From: Adiantum capillus-veneris
Lineage: Eukaryota > Streptophyta > Polypodiopsida > Polypodiales > Pteridaceae
Reading direction: 5' to 3'
DNA: 64,000 nucleotides
Assembly: GCA_014529385.2 (NCBI GenBank)
Contig: CM043942.1
Span: forward strand, 691,001-755,000
The position numbers and the translations under genes were made by a program. Below are positions 1 through 9,924 of this stretch, in pieces. The notes below the pieces were generated by a model. The model had not been told where the DNA came from, did no database searches, and saw only the letters and a program-made list of their open reading frames with translations. Positions within the stretch are counted from its first letter, which is position 1. The number at the start of each line of letters is the position of its first letter.

Positions 1-634
1 GACGCAGGCATAAGCTAACGTTGTTTAGTTTCATCTATTATGTGATGTTTTTGACACAACATACTAATCACTGTTTTTGATAAGTATTGTTTGCAGATTT
101 TTATATTCGCAACTGAGGACAGTTGCTTTCCAACGGAGAGGTATGTTATAGAATTGATATTTTATTATTTATTGAAGTTGACAGATGGAAAAGACTAGAA
201 CGAGCTTGGCCTATGCGAATGGATATGTATATCATGTACATTCTATTATTCAAGTGCTCTTTTATGAGCTTTGGCCATTTATGACCGGCCGACCAGTTTG
301 TAACCAATTTGACCATTCAAGAAATCTATATAACAAATACGTGCAAGAGGGAAATGGTCACTCTTGCACGGGGGGAGATTTCACCCAGTGTTTGCGTTGT
401 CTTCTCTCCTCTTCCCTCTTCTCTCTCGCCATGCCGGCGTAGCACTCCGCTCTAGGAGGTGCGCCTGCATGTGCTCTCTTGTTCTATCACACTCTTTTTC
501 TCTCTCTGCTCATGTACAACTTGGATTACGCATTGTGCGATTCGAGGTATGCAGATTTGTTCATTTCATGGCTTGTAGTATATTTTTTTTTTCTATTTTG
601 CAGGGCCGGCGACGCTCCCTTTTGTAGTAGTGCA
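1..634 (-). mobile_element. Leader or internal part of a second minus-strand gypsy element (cut by window edge)
   Basis: This stretch lies just inside a minus-strand primer-binding site (636-653), so it is read as the 5' leader of a Ty3/gypsy element continuing beyond the left edge. No gag or pol domain is visible. Short open frames here show no recognisable motif. On the plus strand 546-603 looks like a short intron (GTATG to TTTTGCAG), but with no coding context I do not call it. Confidence 0.4.
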
Positions 635-635
635 T

Positions 636-653
636 TCCCCGACAACGGCGCCA
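636..653 (-). other. Primer-binding site, tRNA(Asp)-like
   Basis: On the minus strand this reads TGGCGCCGTTGTCGGGGA, one base from the tRNA(Asp)-type primer-binding site common in plant gypsy elements. It lies one base inside the LTR that ends at 655. Confidence 0.75.
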
Positions 654-654
654 A

Positions 655-1304
655 TGTTTGCGGGTCGCCGCGACGGACGTCCATAGCATAGCTCTCAAGC
701 ATCAACATGTTTATCAATACAGGGGAAGCGACTCGGATGAGGCATGGAAACTCACTAGGGTGTCAATCCTAATGAAGTGAACTCGAAGAGATGCAACTAC
801 TAACCCTACAAGTAAATCAAACGCATTACCGCCAAGTAATCTGCATATGTCCTCCTACACCGTTCTTCAGTCATCACGCCCGTTTACCATGCAAATCATA
901 TCGGAATCGCACGGAACTTGAAGGGAAGCTCTAGGGGATTATCAGGAACATGTCCTATCACTGTCACAGCATTTTGGAGAGGTACAACGATCGCGATCGT
1001 TCGTCCCTAAGTCAGCAAAAATAACAAACAAGTGATCCTAATGGGTCGTTTTAGGGTCCCTAAAGCCCCTCCTAGGGTCAAAACAGCATAAAACACACAT
1101 ATAGACACTCAAAACAGCGATTTAAGGCCTCAAAATCGTAGTTGAAAACGTACACCGAATCTTGAATGATTACACTTAAATGAAAGAGCAAGATGAGAGG
1201 AACACAATGTGATAATCAAATCTGAATTTGAATTACCGTAGCCGCAATGGCGATGATTACAAGTTTGAACAAGAAGGAGCTCTCAAACGTACGTTGTCTT
1301 CTCA
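655..1304 (-). repeat. Gypsy LTR (5' LTR of the left element)
   Basis: The 650-bp block is bounded by TGTTTGCGGG and TTCTCA on the plus strand, giving TG...CA ends, and has a primer-binding site directly on its left. It shares scattered blocks in the same order with the LTR starting near 8,289, including GTGTCAATC-like and CTCAAAATCGT-like stretches and a GTGATAATC block, so the two are related. Its right end abuts a truncated integrase frame of the neighbouring element. This suggests that the left element inserted into that integrase gene. The exact right boundary is inferred. Confidence 0.55.
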
Positions 1305-1740
1305 GTTCTCCATTAAAAAGAGTCTCTTTTTTAGATTGTGATTAAAATCCAAGCCATGCTCTACTGCCATCCTGAGACTGGGTATGACAAATTCCATAGG
1401 TACAACAGCTTCAGTGTCGTACACCATTCTAAATGGTGTTAACCCCGTAGTGACCTTATAAGCTGTTCTATATGCCCATAGAGCAGTTTGAAGTTTCAAG
1501 TCCCGCTGCTCTTTCTTTTTCTGCACAATCTTGGTGAGGATAGTCCTCATAGTCTTGTTGCTGCTTTCGGTTTTCCCATTGCATCTAGGATAATATGGTG
1601 TTGATTTTCAATGCTTGACTGAAAGCATATCCATCCTTTATAGATTAGGTCTTTACAAATGGCTTGTCCGGCCATAAGCTCCCAAACTTCTAACTGGCTC
1701 TCTAATATACAATTGCTCCCATAAGAATAATCATACATCC
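1302..1740 (-). pseudogene. Gypsy integrase remnant (C-terminal half)
   Basis: Minus-strand frames give the end of a Ty3/gypsy integrase core. A region like PYYP..NGKTESSNK (frames joined by a frameshift near 1,550) is followed by LQTALWAYRTAYK and GLTPFRMVYDTEAVVPMEF, which is the typical stretch after the catalytic Glu. The frame ends at 1,302 without the usual C-terminal subdomain, exactly where the left LTR begins. The N-terminal zinc domain and the first catalytic Asp are missing. Compared with the plus-strand gypsy at 54.8-55.5 kb, this is the same family in diverged form. Confidence 0.75.
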
Positions 1741-1741
1741 T

Positions 1742-2002
1742 TTGACAAATTCCCGGATTAGAGATGCTTCTTTACAAAAGAATTTTACAATGGTTTCTCA
1801 GAAAAATAGGATCCTTCTGGAAACGTCCGCTTGTTGCTTCGTCCGCCAAACATGGTGTCTCTCTTTTGTGTATACCATTTTTGTCTTCTTGATTTCTAGT
1901 TTGGAAAGTCAAAAATATTTTCCTCCCCTCCCCTTAAGAGTAAATGAGCTCTTGTATGCTCTTTTTCTGACCCCGAGTCTTTTGAGGTAGCTGAGTGTTC
2001 AT
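1742..2002 (-). other. Deletion scar where RT and RNase H should be
   Basis: Only about 260 bp lie between the protease-linker frame (ends at 2,003) and the integrase remnant. A gypsy pol normally has about 2 kb of RT and RNase H here. No YxDD box or RNase H motif can be read in any frame, so an internal deletion removed RT, RNase H and the start of the integrase. Confidence 0.6.
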
Positions 2003-3079
2003 CTAACTCATCAGTTGCATCGTAATAGAGGTCGAAAAGACTTGTTGAGCTTTCATCAAGTCCTTGGTTTCCTCATCTTTGTTTTCAATGTTGAGAAGTG
2101 ACATCATTTGGATAGGGATTATGTCATAGCCATCCTCATTGAAAAATTGAGTAGTCATAGACGTATTCACACATACTTCCATTGTCGCTAAAATTTGAGT
2201 CCACTCGAATGGTTTTAATAAATGATCTGGAAACGGTTCAAGTATGTAGGCTTCATCTGTACAGTCCCTTTCTAGGATACATTCCTCTCGTCTGAAGCTT
2301 CCATTTTCTGAAGCTCCGCACATCCAAATAGGAGTGTCTTTGTTTAACCAGGATGGGAGCTTAGTTTCATCCAAAGAGACTAAATCAAACTCTTGGATGG
2401 GTGTTTTCAAGACATCTCTATAAGTGTGATCTTTTAGATTGACTCTTGTTATAGATCCCAACTGCTTCAAGTACAGATAGTTGTTTCCCCAATCTTGGAT
2501 AAGCTGTACATGTCGCATGAAAGGTCTCCCCAATATGATTTCATAGTTGAGTTTTTTTCCAAAGTCTACTATGGCAAAAGTGTGTTGATATTCAATTCTA
2601 CAGGAATTGACTATCACTTTTTCAAGTAGCCCTAGTGTGCTCTCGATGTGTCCGTTAGCCAACTGCAATTTCATTCCCGTTTGTCTAATGGCTGGATATC
2701 CCCAAGATTCCCATACTGCTTTAGTGGATATGGCTATGCCAACTCCACTGTCCAGTATTGCCATGGTTTCAATGTCATTATATTTCACTAGGAGGGTGGT
2801 GTTTCCTTCTTCCCCTTCATAATATTCTCCGACCTTGTCCATAGGAACTGATCGAATCTCTTTGTTTTCCATTTCATTTTTCAAATTTCCCAAATTCTTA
2901 GAGATTAACCCGTTATCCCCACCTTCTCTAGGGTTTTCTGTAAATTGTTCCACAAGTATGGCCTGAGTTTCTACAGTTCTCCCAAAGTAAGAGTGCATTG
3001 GATGGGTGTAGACATGATTGAATGAATGTTGTCTACTTCTAGGGTCTGTTTGGCTCTTTTTACTTGAGTGGTCTTGCAC
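2003..3079 (-). CDS. Gypsy aspartic protease (retropepsin) region, 358 aa
   Basis: This minus-strand frame contains a retropepsin core: MAILDSGVGIAIST (DSG active site, around residue 110), then LQLANGH, then FAIVDFG..LNYEIILGRPFM, the flap-to-C-terminal signature of retroelement proteases. It is followed by an acidic linker with CGASENGSFRREECILER. Both blocks recur in the plus-strand gypsy at 51.3-51.9 kb, which fixes the family. The active-site residues are intact. It would process the Gag-Pol polyprotein. The linker normally leads into RT, which is absent here. The element as a whole is dead. Confidence 0.8.
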   Translation of the reverse strand: MQDHSSKKSQTDPRSRQHSFNHVYTHPMHSYFGRTVETQAILVEQFTENPREGGDNGLISKNLGNLKNEMENKEIRSVPMDKVGEYYEGEEGNTTLLVKYNDIETMAILDSGVGIAISTKAVWESWGYPAIRQTGMKLQLANGHIESTLGLLEKVIVNSCRIEYQHTFAIVDFGKKLNYEIILGRPFMRHVQLIQDWGNNYLYLKQLGSITRVNLKDHTYRDVLKTPIQEFDLVSLDETKLPSWLNKDTPIWMCGASENGSFRREECILERDCTDEAYILEPFPDHLLKPFEWTQILATMEVCVNTSMTTQFFNEDGYDIIPIQMMSLLNIENKDEETKDLMKAQQVFSTSITMQLMS

Positions 3080-3726
3080 ACGATGGATTCATCTTCGTTA
3101 TCTCCCAAGTAAGAAGGTAATGTTTTTAAAGTCAATGGTTTAGATATTCCTGAAGATTCCGATCTGCAATCCCCGTACAAGGATTGTAAATCCATGTTGA
3201 TATCAGATGGTAGGTTATCCAACGAGACTTCCTCTATAGGAGATGACTTTAAAGTTAGGCTCCCATCATTGATCTCTCTTACCTTTTTCCATAAGTGTCC
3301 TGGCCAGTCTTCCTCTATGAGTGGAATTCCGTCTAAGGCATCTTCGTTGTCCGGCACTATAAGCTCTAGTTCCTTTGTTTCAAGGTGGGGTTCTGCCACC
3401 ACATTGGATTTTGCTTTCATTTCTTCTATCGCAAGCTCTTCAGGTTTTACAATACTTTCAAGCTTGGGCATTTTTTTATCCAGCATTTCTTGCGTGATTC
3501 TTATCAAGTTTTGATAAGACTCTAGCTTTGTTGCTTCCATGTCTGGAGATGGATAGTTTTTCCATTTGTTTTCCATGTTTTGGCTTGCTTTAAGTCCTGC
3601 TTGGTAGGCTTCCAAGGCAGCATTAATAGGCTCAAAAAATTTATCAACCAAAATGGATCCTCCAGATTTCACGGTTGTTTCCTTGAATTCACTGCCTGTT
3701 TCTTTCAACTTGTCCTGGGCTAGCAT
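2971..3726 (-). CDS. Gag-protease linker, 251 aa
   Basis: A minus-strand frame lying between the zinc-knuckle frame and the protease frame and overlapping both ends slightly. It is rich in Glu, Lys and Leu, without a catalytic motif. The N-terminal part (AALEAYQAGLKASQNMENKW) resembles the segment at 50.36-50.43 kb of the plus-strand gypsy, and LKTLPSYLG recurs at 50.9 kb. It is therefore a conserved spacer of this gypsy family rather than a separate gene. The split from its neighbours is probably due to frameshifts. Confidence 0.6.
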   Translation of the reverse strand: MLAQDKLKETGSEFKETTVKSGGSILVDKFFEPINAALEAYQAGLKASQNMENKWKNYPSPDMEATKLESYQNLIRITQEMLDKKMPKLESIVKPEELAIEEMKAKSNVVAEPHLETKELELIVPDNEDALDGIPLIEEDWPGHLWKKVREINDGSLTLKSSPIEEVSLDNLPSDINMDLQSLYGDCRSESSGISKPLTLKTLPSYLGDNEDESIVCKTTQVKRAKQTLEVDNIHSIMSTPIQCTLTLGEL

Positions 3727-4205
3727 TTTTTATTCTCTTCATTTCCAACCCGTTGTTTTTGTTTTCTCATCTCATATCTTTTGCTTCTGCTCCTTTTGAT
3801 TCTTTGAGAAGAAAATTTCGTGTTCTCGAAATCATTAGACGAGTTGTGTTTCTTTTTCTTTGCCTGGGCTCTAGTGATTAACTTGATTGGAACAATCGGT
3901 TTACTCTCCGATGAGCTACTAGGCATCACTTGGACTAAGTTTACGATAGTTTTTCCCTTGTTCAAAGGATTCTTAGGACAATCTTCCGAAAAGTGTCCTC
4001 CCTTTTTGCAACATTGTATGCAATAGGCTTCAATTGATTTGAGGTTTTTGTCAGGCTTTGGACATTCGTTCTTCCAATGGTCATCAACACCACATTTATG
4101 ACAGTTTCCTATTCTAGGCTTCATCATGGGTCTTTCCATGGGAGGTCTGACACCTTCATTAGCTACATAATACATTGGTGCGAGCTCTGGTGGAGCATAA
4201 GTCAT
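3720..4205 (-). CDS. Gag nucleocapsid with two CCHC zinc knuckles
   Basis: The minus-strand frame holds two RNA-binding zinc knuckles in tandem: CHKCGVDDHWKNEC (CX2CX4HX4C) followed about 20 residues later by CIQCCKKGGHFSEDC. A basic tail (KKKKHNSSN..., SQRIKRSRSKRYEMRKQKQR) follows. This is the nucleocapsid part of a Ty3/gypsy Gag. The plus-strand relative at 49.8-49.9 kb has the same pair but has lost the last Cys of its second knuckle. Confidence 0.8.
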   Translation of the reverse strand: MTYAPPELAPMYYVANEGVRPPMERPMMKPRIGNCHKCGVDDHWKNECPKPDKNLKSIEAYCIQCCKKGGHFSEDCPKNPLNKGKTIVNLVQVMPSSSSESKPIVPIKLITRAQAKKKKHNSSNDFENTKFSSQRIKRSRSKRYEMRKQKQRVGNEENKKC

Positions 4206-4210
4206 GGTTT

Positions 4211-5562
4211 TTACATTGGTGGTGGATGTGGACTATACCAATCTCCTTCTACCATTACTGTAGATGGACTAGGCTCTGCATAGGGTGTAACATGCACTAA
4301 TGCTTGCTCATCTATGACTCCTTCCGAGTGCATGTACTTTACAGGCACTACATTATATCCTGGATACGGAGGTTGTTGTCCCAACATAGGTTGAGGTCTT
4401 TCCATACCCATTGGTGGTCTTTGAGCTTGGGCCATATTAAGCTGATATTTGTACATGGATTGTCCCTGGGCCTCATGGACACGTACTGAACATTCCCATC
4501 ATACTTTGGTCTGAAGAAGCACTCATGGGTTTCATGGTTGGTCCATTTATCCTCGATTGCACACCATTTTTGCGGCCTAATTGGTTGTCCCTATGGAGGT
4601 ATCCCTTGTCCTGGTCCTCTCATAGGTGCTTTTTGCATATTGTTCATCATGTCGTTCACCCTTTTTAGCATATCTTCTATGGCTGAGAGTGGTGCCGTAG
4701 CAACCATTTCCACTTGTGCTAATTTTGTGGATGCTGTTTTCTCGCTTTGGTTATCCTTAGGGACATCTTCCTCATTGAAGATCTTACAATTGTCTCTTAG
4801 GTCAATCGCATCAGACACACGCTTCTAGGGTTGTATGCTTTTTACTATAAAGTATAGCATGAAGTTCTTTGTTTAGCAGTCCCACCAAAAACAAGGATAC
4901 AAGGCGTTCTTCTGCAGATATCTCCATCTCTAGGCATCTGACAATGTATTGTTTCATTTGAGTTGCACAATCCCTAACAGACTCACCATGTTTCTGTTTA
5001 AAGCTGTAAATTTGAGCTACCGTAATATGTTTATCCCCATTTTGGAACAAGCAGCTACAAATCCTTGAGCTAATGTATTCAAGTCCATGATTGACCTTGG
5101 TGGAATGTTTTGGAACCATGTCAAAGCTTTTCCTTCTAATGTCATTACAAACCCCTCGAATTGAGTATAGAAATTGAATATACGCTCTGCTCTTAGCACT
5201 TGCTTAAATCTTGCTAAGTGGTCATATGGATCCCCTGATCCACTCTATTCTCTGACCCATTTTTGAAAATCAGCTGGTCTCACACGTTTATTTGGTTCAA
5301 CTCCAGGTCTTTTGGGAGTTGGTCTTGTTCCGAGTCCTTCAAATTAGTCTGTTGAAAATAGTGACTCATGTAGCCCTGGGCTGGCCCTAGTGTCACCTGG
5401 TTTTCTACGTAAAGAGGTGATTTTGGGTTTCTTCACATTACTCTCAGATGATCTCTCACGATGTTTGTCTCTTGGAGTTGTTTTTGGTCCTTGCCCCAAG
5501 ATCCAATCCCGTATGGAATACCCCTGGTATTTGGTTTGTTCTACCTCCTCAGGAATCATCAT
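4211..5562 (-). pseudogene. Gag capsid region (retrotransposon gag), frameshifted
   Basis: Several minus-strand frames together give a gypsy capsid. The order in sense direction is a Pro- and Arg-rich segment (5,562-5,344), then FYTQFEGFVMTLEGKALTWF (5,199-5,017), then AQIYSFKQKHGESVRD and a Glu-rich helix (5,119-4,811), then a Pro/Gly/Gln/Met-rich linker (4,818-4,211). The plus-strand element has the matching FPTQFAGFGLTLEEDAATWF and IHKFKQKEGESV at 48.7-48.9 kb. Overlapping frames mark at least two frameshifts, so the gene cannot be translated as one protein. Confidence 0.7.
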
Positions 5563-5730
5563 AACAAAGTTGCTCCTCAGGAGTCATCATAACAAAGTTG
5601 TTGTTATAACAATCCCTAAACAAGTAAGTTGGTAGATCCGCAGATCCCTTATCTTTGATCTTGAAGATATAGATGATCTTCATGGCCGTTAATTGTCCTG
5701 GTCTAGCATGAGAAGTTCACAAAAGATCTG

Positions 5731-6291
5731 TTATGTTTTTATCTTCCCAACAAAAGGCTCCGATCCTAGGATTATCCGTACTAACCGTTTCAAAGGCTTC
5801 AAGTCTACTTGATCGTATGTCTCAAATTCCAAAGTTGGTGGTCCTTTTACTGACATATCTGGGATTATGGTGTCTACTTCTAACCCCCATTTGTCTACCA
5901 CATCAGGATTTTTTACTTGTACATATTGAGTTCCATTTTGATCCATGTACATTTTTCCTTGTTTGTTTTCCCTAACCTCTTCTCCCAACTCAATACCATG
6001 GTCATCAATGCAAATAGCATACTCCTCGTTAGGGTCCAAGTAAACTTGGGCTCCATGAGGATTAGTCTTGTAAAAAGAGAGTATATGCTGATAAGGTATC
6101 GTCATATCGGTTTTCGAGTGAGTCGAGTAAGAAGACATTTCGGATGTTGAATATGAAAAAGTGTCTGAGACTTCTTCAAGAATTGTGTGAAGGGAATTGC
6201 CTTGATTCACGCTTTCTTTGGTAGATACTATACTGTAGATTTCTTTGAGTATGCCTTGATTTCCTAGTACACGACCAGATCTAAGGTTCAT
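5731..6291 (-). CDS. Gag N-terminal domain starting MNLRSGR
   Basis: The minus-strand frame opens with MNLRSGR, a start seen in plant gypsy polyproteins. It continues with VSTKESV and an acidic ILEEVSDT stretch. The plus-strand gypsy has the same start and the same VSTxESV and EExSDT blocks from 47,338. That match supports the ATG at 6,291-6,289 as the real gag start. A GGTGAGT splice-donor sequence lies 33 nt upstream. The frame stops at 5,731 and the capsid follows in other frames. Confidence 0.75.
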   Translation of the reverse strand: MNLRSGRVLGNQGILKEIYSIVSTKESVNQGNSLHTILEEVSDTFSYSTSEMSSYSTHSKTDMTIPYQHILSFYKTNPHGAQVYLDPNEEYAICIDDHGIELGEEVRENKQGKMYMDQNGTQYVQVKNPDVVDKWGLEVDTIIPDMSVKGPPTLEFETYDQVDLKPLKRLVRIILGSEPFVGKIKT

Positions 6292-6317
6292 GTAGACTTA
6301 TGAAGCCTTGGATAGAG

Positions 6318-6329
6318 TACTCACCTTTG
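6318..6329 (-). promoter_or_regulatory. Consensus 5' splice donor just before gag
   Basis: On the minus strand the sequence AAAG/GTGAGTAC matches a strong 5' splice site, 33 nt before the gag ATG. The plus-strand gypsy has CCAG/GTGAGTGG in the equivalent place, 39 nt before its ATG. Conservation between two diverged elements suggests a functional donor. Confidence 0.5.
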
Positions 6330-6695
6330 GATTGACTTGTTGTCAATTTCCACTCGTTTCAATTGCAACTTTCTATCAAGCCACTGATTTCTCGTCTGCA
6401 ACCTGATTCCTGTACAAAATTAATCAAGTTAGCTATTCTTTTATAAAGACAGTAGAGCTCTTGAGAACTCTCGTGATTGGTCTCTGTATATCACTTCAAA
6501 TCGTGCTATTGGAGTCAAAATTTGACTTTCAGATTCGGATTTAGCAAAATCAAAGGTATAATCTGCAACCTATAAACTAAGTGTATCTGTACCAATTTTG
6601 ATCCGACTGAGCCCAAAATTTCCCTGTGGCCTTATATTATGCTGGTCTAACACTGTATAAGCCCAAAAGTCAAAATTGAAGTCTCTGGATAGCAG

Positions 6696-6721
6696 AAGTA
6701 AATAATCATGATTATTTACTT
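6696..6721. repeat. Leader palindrome 1 (AT-arm type)
   Basis: A perfect 26-bp palindrome with half-site AAGTAAATAATCA and centre ATCATGAT. It is the first of four copies in this leader. Confidence 0.9.
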
Positions 6722-6979
6722 TAGTCAAGTTTTTACACTTTTTGATAGGTTTGGCAAGTATACAACTTCTTAGAGTCTTTGGGAAAATTTCAACAAGTTT
6801 GGACAAAATTTGATCAAGTTTACCCATTGTTCTGTGTCCGTAGACTCTGATTTCGAGAATCTGGCTTAAGTCTCACTTTTGTGGTCCAAATTTCACCAAA
6901 ATTGATTTGTGGGGTCTACTTGATGTGCTTGACCTTGTGGTATACTCAAATTTGCAAAATCATCAAGTTTTGAAGCAGA

Positions 6980-7003
6980 AGTAAATAATCACGATTATTT
7001 ACT
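6980..7003. repeat. Leader palindrome 2 (AT-arm type)
   Basis: Half-site AGTAAATAATC with its exact inverse, separated by AC. It lies 283 bp after copy 1. Confidence 0.9.
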
Positions 7004-7311
7004 CCTGACAAATTTTTGCAAATTTTTACCCCAACTTTGACACAGATTTGTTAAGCACCTTAAGTTAAGGTCACTAGCCAATTTTCATCAAGTTTGGGCA
7101 ATTTTTGGTCAAATGATCATCAATTATCTATCTGCAGACTAACTTTGCAATTTTAGTCACAATTTTCAATCCACTGATTCAAATCTTACCAAATTTGGTT
7201 TGTGGGCTTATTACAACTCCAATTTAAGCTATGGCGAAAGGCGGGCGTTTTAAACTATGGTAAAGCTAGTGGTATGCCAACTTGGTCAAAAAAGTTCAAA
7301 AACAGGACAGA

Positions 7312-7335
7312 TGTAAATAATCGTGATTATTTATA
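7312..7335. repeat. Leader palindrome 3 (AT-arm type)
   Basis: The TAAATAATC half-site and its inverse are separated by GT, and the outer bases of the arms have mutated. It lies 332 bp after copy 2. Confidence 0.85.
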
Positions 7336-7586
7336 TTTGATAAATTTTTGGTCAACTGAGCATGTACACATGTTTATCACATCAATATAAGCCTATGGAT
7401 CAATTTTCAACAAGTTTGGATAAATGTTTTCCCAATTTACAAGCAAGATTCAAAAAGTCAGTCCAAACTTTAGTTTTTACCCAATCTTTTGCCAGTTTAG
7501 TGATCCAAATCTTTTGGGCCTTTACAAAAGTTTTTTGTACACATGCAATGAGTCAATGGTATGAACTTTCACCAATTTAGAGTAGA

Positions 7587-7612
7587 AAGTTAATAATCGT
7601 GATTATTAACTT
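7587..7612. repeat. Leader palindrome 4 (AT-arm type)
   Basis: Perfect 12-bp arms AAGTTAATAATC with a GT centre. The arm differs from copies 1-3 by compensating changes on both sides, so symmetry was kept. It lies about 276 bp after copy 3. A half-palindrome of the same type sits at 8,617-8,634 inside the LTR. Confidence 0.9.
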
Positions 7613-8266
7613 GAGGCTTGAAATGAACACTTTTTTGCAATTTTCTCAAAGAGAGTCTTTTAATGATGTTTTTTAAGCCTATAAATCAAGCCAAAACTTA
7701 ATTTGTCCTAAAATGTCAAGAAAAAGTAAACAATCTGAGTTTTGGTCAACTTCTTGAAATTTTTACCTCGAAGTGTCTTTGAGCTTACCCACTGGTTCGT
7801 ACAACCCTTAGGCTTATTCGAGTCTTTTCAAGCTATTTCTAGCCGTAGACCTGAAATTATGTAACTTTACATAGCAACTCACACTTGATGCTTTCAGAGA
7901 GAGCAATGTTTGGAAATCCACCTCGGATCCTACTTACCCTACTCCTAGTATCTCATGCAATGGGGTTGTGGAAAGTGTTCACAAACACTCATTTTCTTGT
8001 GTTTTTTATGTTTTTCAGAGTCTTGATCTTAAGACTTGTCTCGTCTACCAATCATTCACCAAATCCTAATCTAAATCTACAATCCTACAGTCCTAAAGGT
8101 ACTCAGCAAGTACGATTATTTCCAAGCTACCTCTACACAGCAAAAGATGACAATCTTAAGCTATGTAGTTCCTAAAAGAAAGTTTTGAACTCTAGGCGAA
8201 CCTAGAGGAAGTTAAAGTACAACTACATAAGACGCTCATGTTTTTCCCTAGTTTAGGTCTCTTCGA

Positions 8267-8284
8267 TCCCCGACAGCGGCGCTA
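8267..8284 (-). other. Primer-binding site of the minus-strand gypsy
   Basis: On the minus strand this reads TAGCGCCGCTGTCGGGGA, a diverged version of the tRNA(Asp)-type site at 636-653. It lies between the LTR edge near 8,289 and the leader. Confidence 0.65.
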
Positions 8285-8288
8285 AATT

Positions 8289-9325
8289 TGGGAAGCATGT
8301 CTACCTCACCATCCTATCTTATTGCAGTATTAGCGAGAACCATGATTAATTTGTCAAACCATGGGACGAAGCTGACTCGACTAGTGCATAGAGGCTACAA
8401 GAGGTTGTCAATCTCTCGAAAAACAACTAACAACTCGCATCTAACTCAAGCTACACTCAAGTGACTGAAATCACCAAAAGCCAATCACTCATCAGTAAGC
8501 AAATCATATCCATTACAACATCAAATGACATCCAAACATAACGAAACTTCTAAGACAGGTTTATAAGACCTAAGCACACATGTCTATGGCCTCAAACCCC
8601 ACTTTAGGTCAAGTTTCAAAATCGTGATTATTAACAACAATGGATTTTTGACCTAGTCGTTTTCGACCCAGAATGCATCTAAATGCTTAGCAATGATGTC
8701 CCAATACGTCACCTATGCTTAGTTTTTTATTTAAAAGTGTAAATTCCTAGTTATGATGAAATTAGGCCGCGGGTCAGCGACGCCAAAAGCTATGAAATAT
8801 TGTGAATGGCTTACCTCAATGCGTAGAGCTCTTTCCTACGGTTGCAATGCAACAAACGCATTCGCAATGTGATAATCGGAGAGGGAGTATGAAACACGAG
8901 AAGGAGAGAAGTGAGCATCGTTAGCTCACACTGTGTATTGCTTATCCAAAACTTACAAAAATTGGCTTTTATACCTTAAGCCAAGGTTTTTGGGTGGTCA
9001 AAAATAATAATTTGGAGTTTTACCAAAGCTGAGAATTGATTGGCTAATACAATATGGAATCTTGTAGCCCCGGCTCATTAATTACAAGGTTTACCAAGAA
9101 AATAGGAGTTACAATATTCCCGATTTATCAAAATAATAATTGTTTTACAAGGAGACCTCCGATAAACGGTGTCCGCGTTAGCTTGCTGCTAACAGTTGTG
9201 GAGTACATGCTTAAGACACAACATAGCCCTTTGTATCGACTTCCTAGAATCGCATATGAAGCAAGTCAAAAGGTCCAAAAGACATGCAAGAGCAAAATAC
9301 TAAGTTTGGGGTGGATTCTTGGCAT
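8289..9325 (-). repeat. 5' LTR of the minus-strand gypsy (right end approximate)
   Basis: The left edge is set by the primer-binding site and the TGGGAAGC end. The right edge is a guess at TTCTTGGCA, since the partner LTR is not in the window as a full copy. Sequence blocks match the LTR at 655-1,304 in the same order. A minus-strand TATA box (8,964-8,975) sits in the expected place for LTR-driven transcription. Confidence 0.45.
8964..8975 (-). promoter_or_regulatory. TATA box in gypsy LTR
   Basis: GGTATAAAAGCC on the minus strand, a good plant TATA element, lies about 700 bp upstream of the primer-binding site, so transcription would run toward gag. Confidence 0.5.
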
Positions 9326-9579
9326 CAATAAATGGTTTATATAATGGGATGCATGTCATTTGGTCAAGGATGGGTCGATGGACTCCCAAGTTAATGAGGT
9401 CTTCTTACAATGCCCATGTATCACGGCTTGGGAGAAATCTGGAGGTTCTTGCTTCAGCCATTACACCACACACGTTTCCCCAAACTACAAATCTCTCTTC
9501 TTCTCTCAACGAGGTAAGTGAACCCATCCCTACATCCTTGAACCTATCTCGTTGAGTGCGATCCGCACCATTGCCTCCA

Positions 9580-9845
9580 TTCGTCTTAGATCCCATTCTC
9601 TACGCTGCAAGACAAGACGTTGGGGCACTAGCAAGGAGTCTCATTGACTTTGCACCTTATGCCCTCGTCAAGTGAAAGAGAGTGAGTACCACACACTACT
9701 TGAGTGCTCAGCTTTTGACCACATTAGGTCCTCTTTTCCCCATATATTTAGCCATGATATCTCCCTACATACCTTCCTCTCCCAACCACAATGTGCACTC
9801 TCTATTGTGACGCTCATTTCAGCCATTTTTGAGCATTGAGAGTCA
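9580..9845 (+). pseudogene. LINE-type C-terminal zinc-motif fragment
   Basis: One plus-strand frame (with a single TGA) reads IRLRSHSLRCKTRRW, then LCTLCPRQVKESEYHTLLEC and SAFDHIRSSF. This matches the tail found after the RT of many non-LTR retrotransposons: an LRxxSHxLxxExGRW-like block, then CxxC...ExHxLLxC, then FxxIR. No RT or endonuclease is nearby, so this is an isolated, decayed 3' fragment, as expected for 5'-truncated LINE insertions. Confidence 0.55.
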
Positions 9846-9881
9846 CATATGACCTCCATTCACACCAGGTGACATGTTGAT

Positions 9882-9924
9882 TTGGTCCCATAGGTCATAT
9901 TTGACCTCCGAGGATGATAATAGA

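Larger units (their letters stand above)
6292..8266 (-). other. Long 5' leader of the minus-strand gypsy
   Basis: About 1.97 kb lie between the primer-binding site and the gag start. It is AT-rich and has no coding frame that I can support. It holds four 24-bp palindromes spaced 276-332 bp apart, listed separately. Short motifs such as TTTTCATCAAGTTTGG recur near the palindromes, so the leader may be a decayed tandem array with units of about 280 bp. Confidence 0.6.

Noticed and set aside
546-602. A 57-bp plus-strand intron
   Set aside because: GTATG...TTTTGCAG is present but no coding exons fit on either side.
6696-7612. CRISPR-like array of palindromic repeats
   Set aside because: Spacing of ~280 bp is far too large, the spacers are themselves similar, there are no cas genes, and the context is a plant retroelement.
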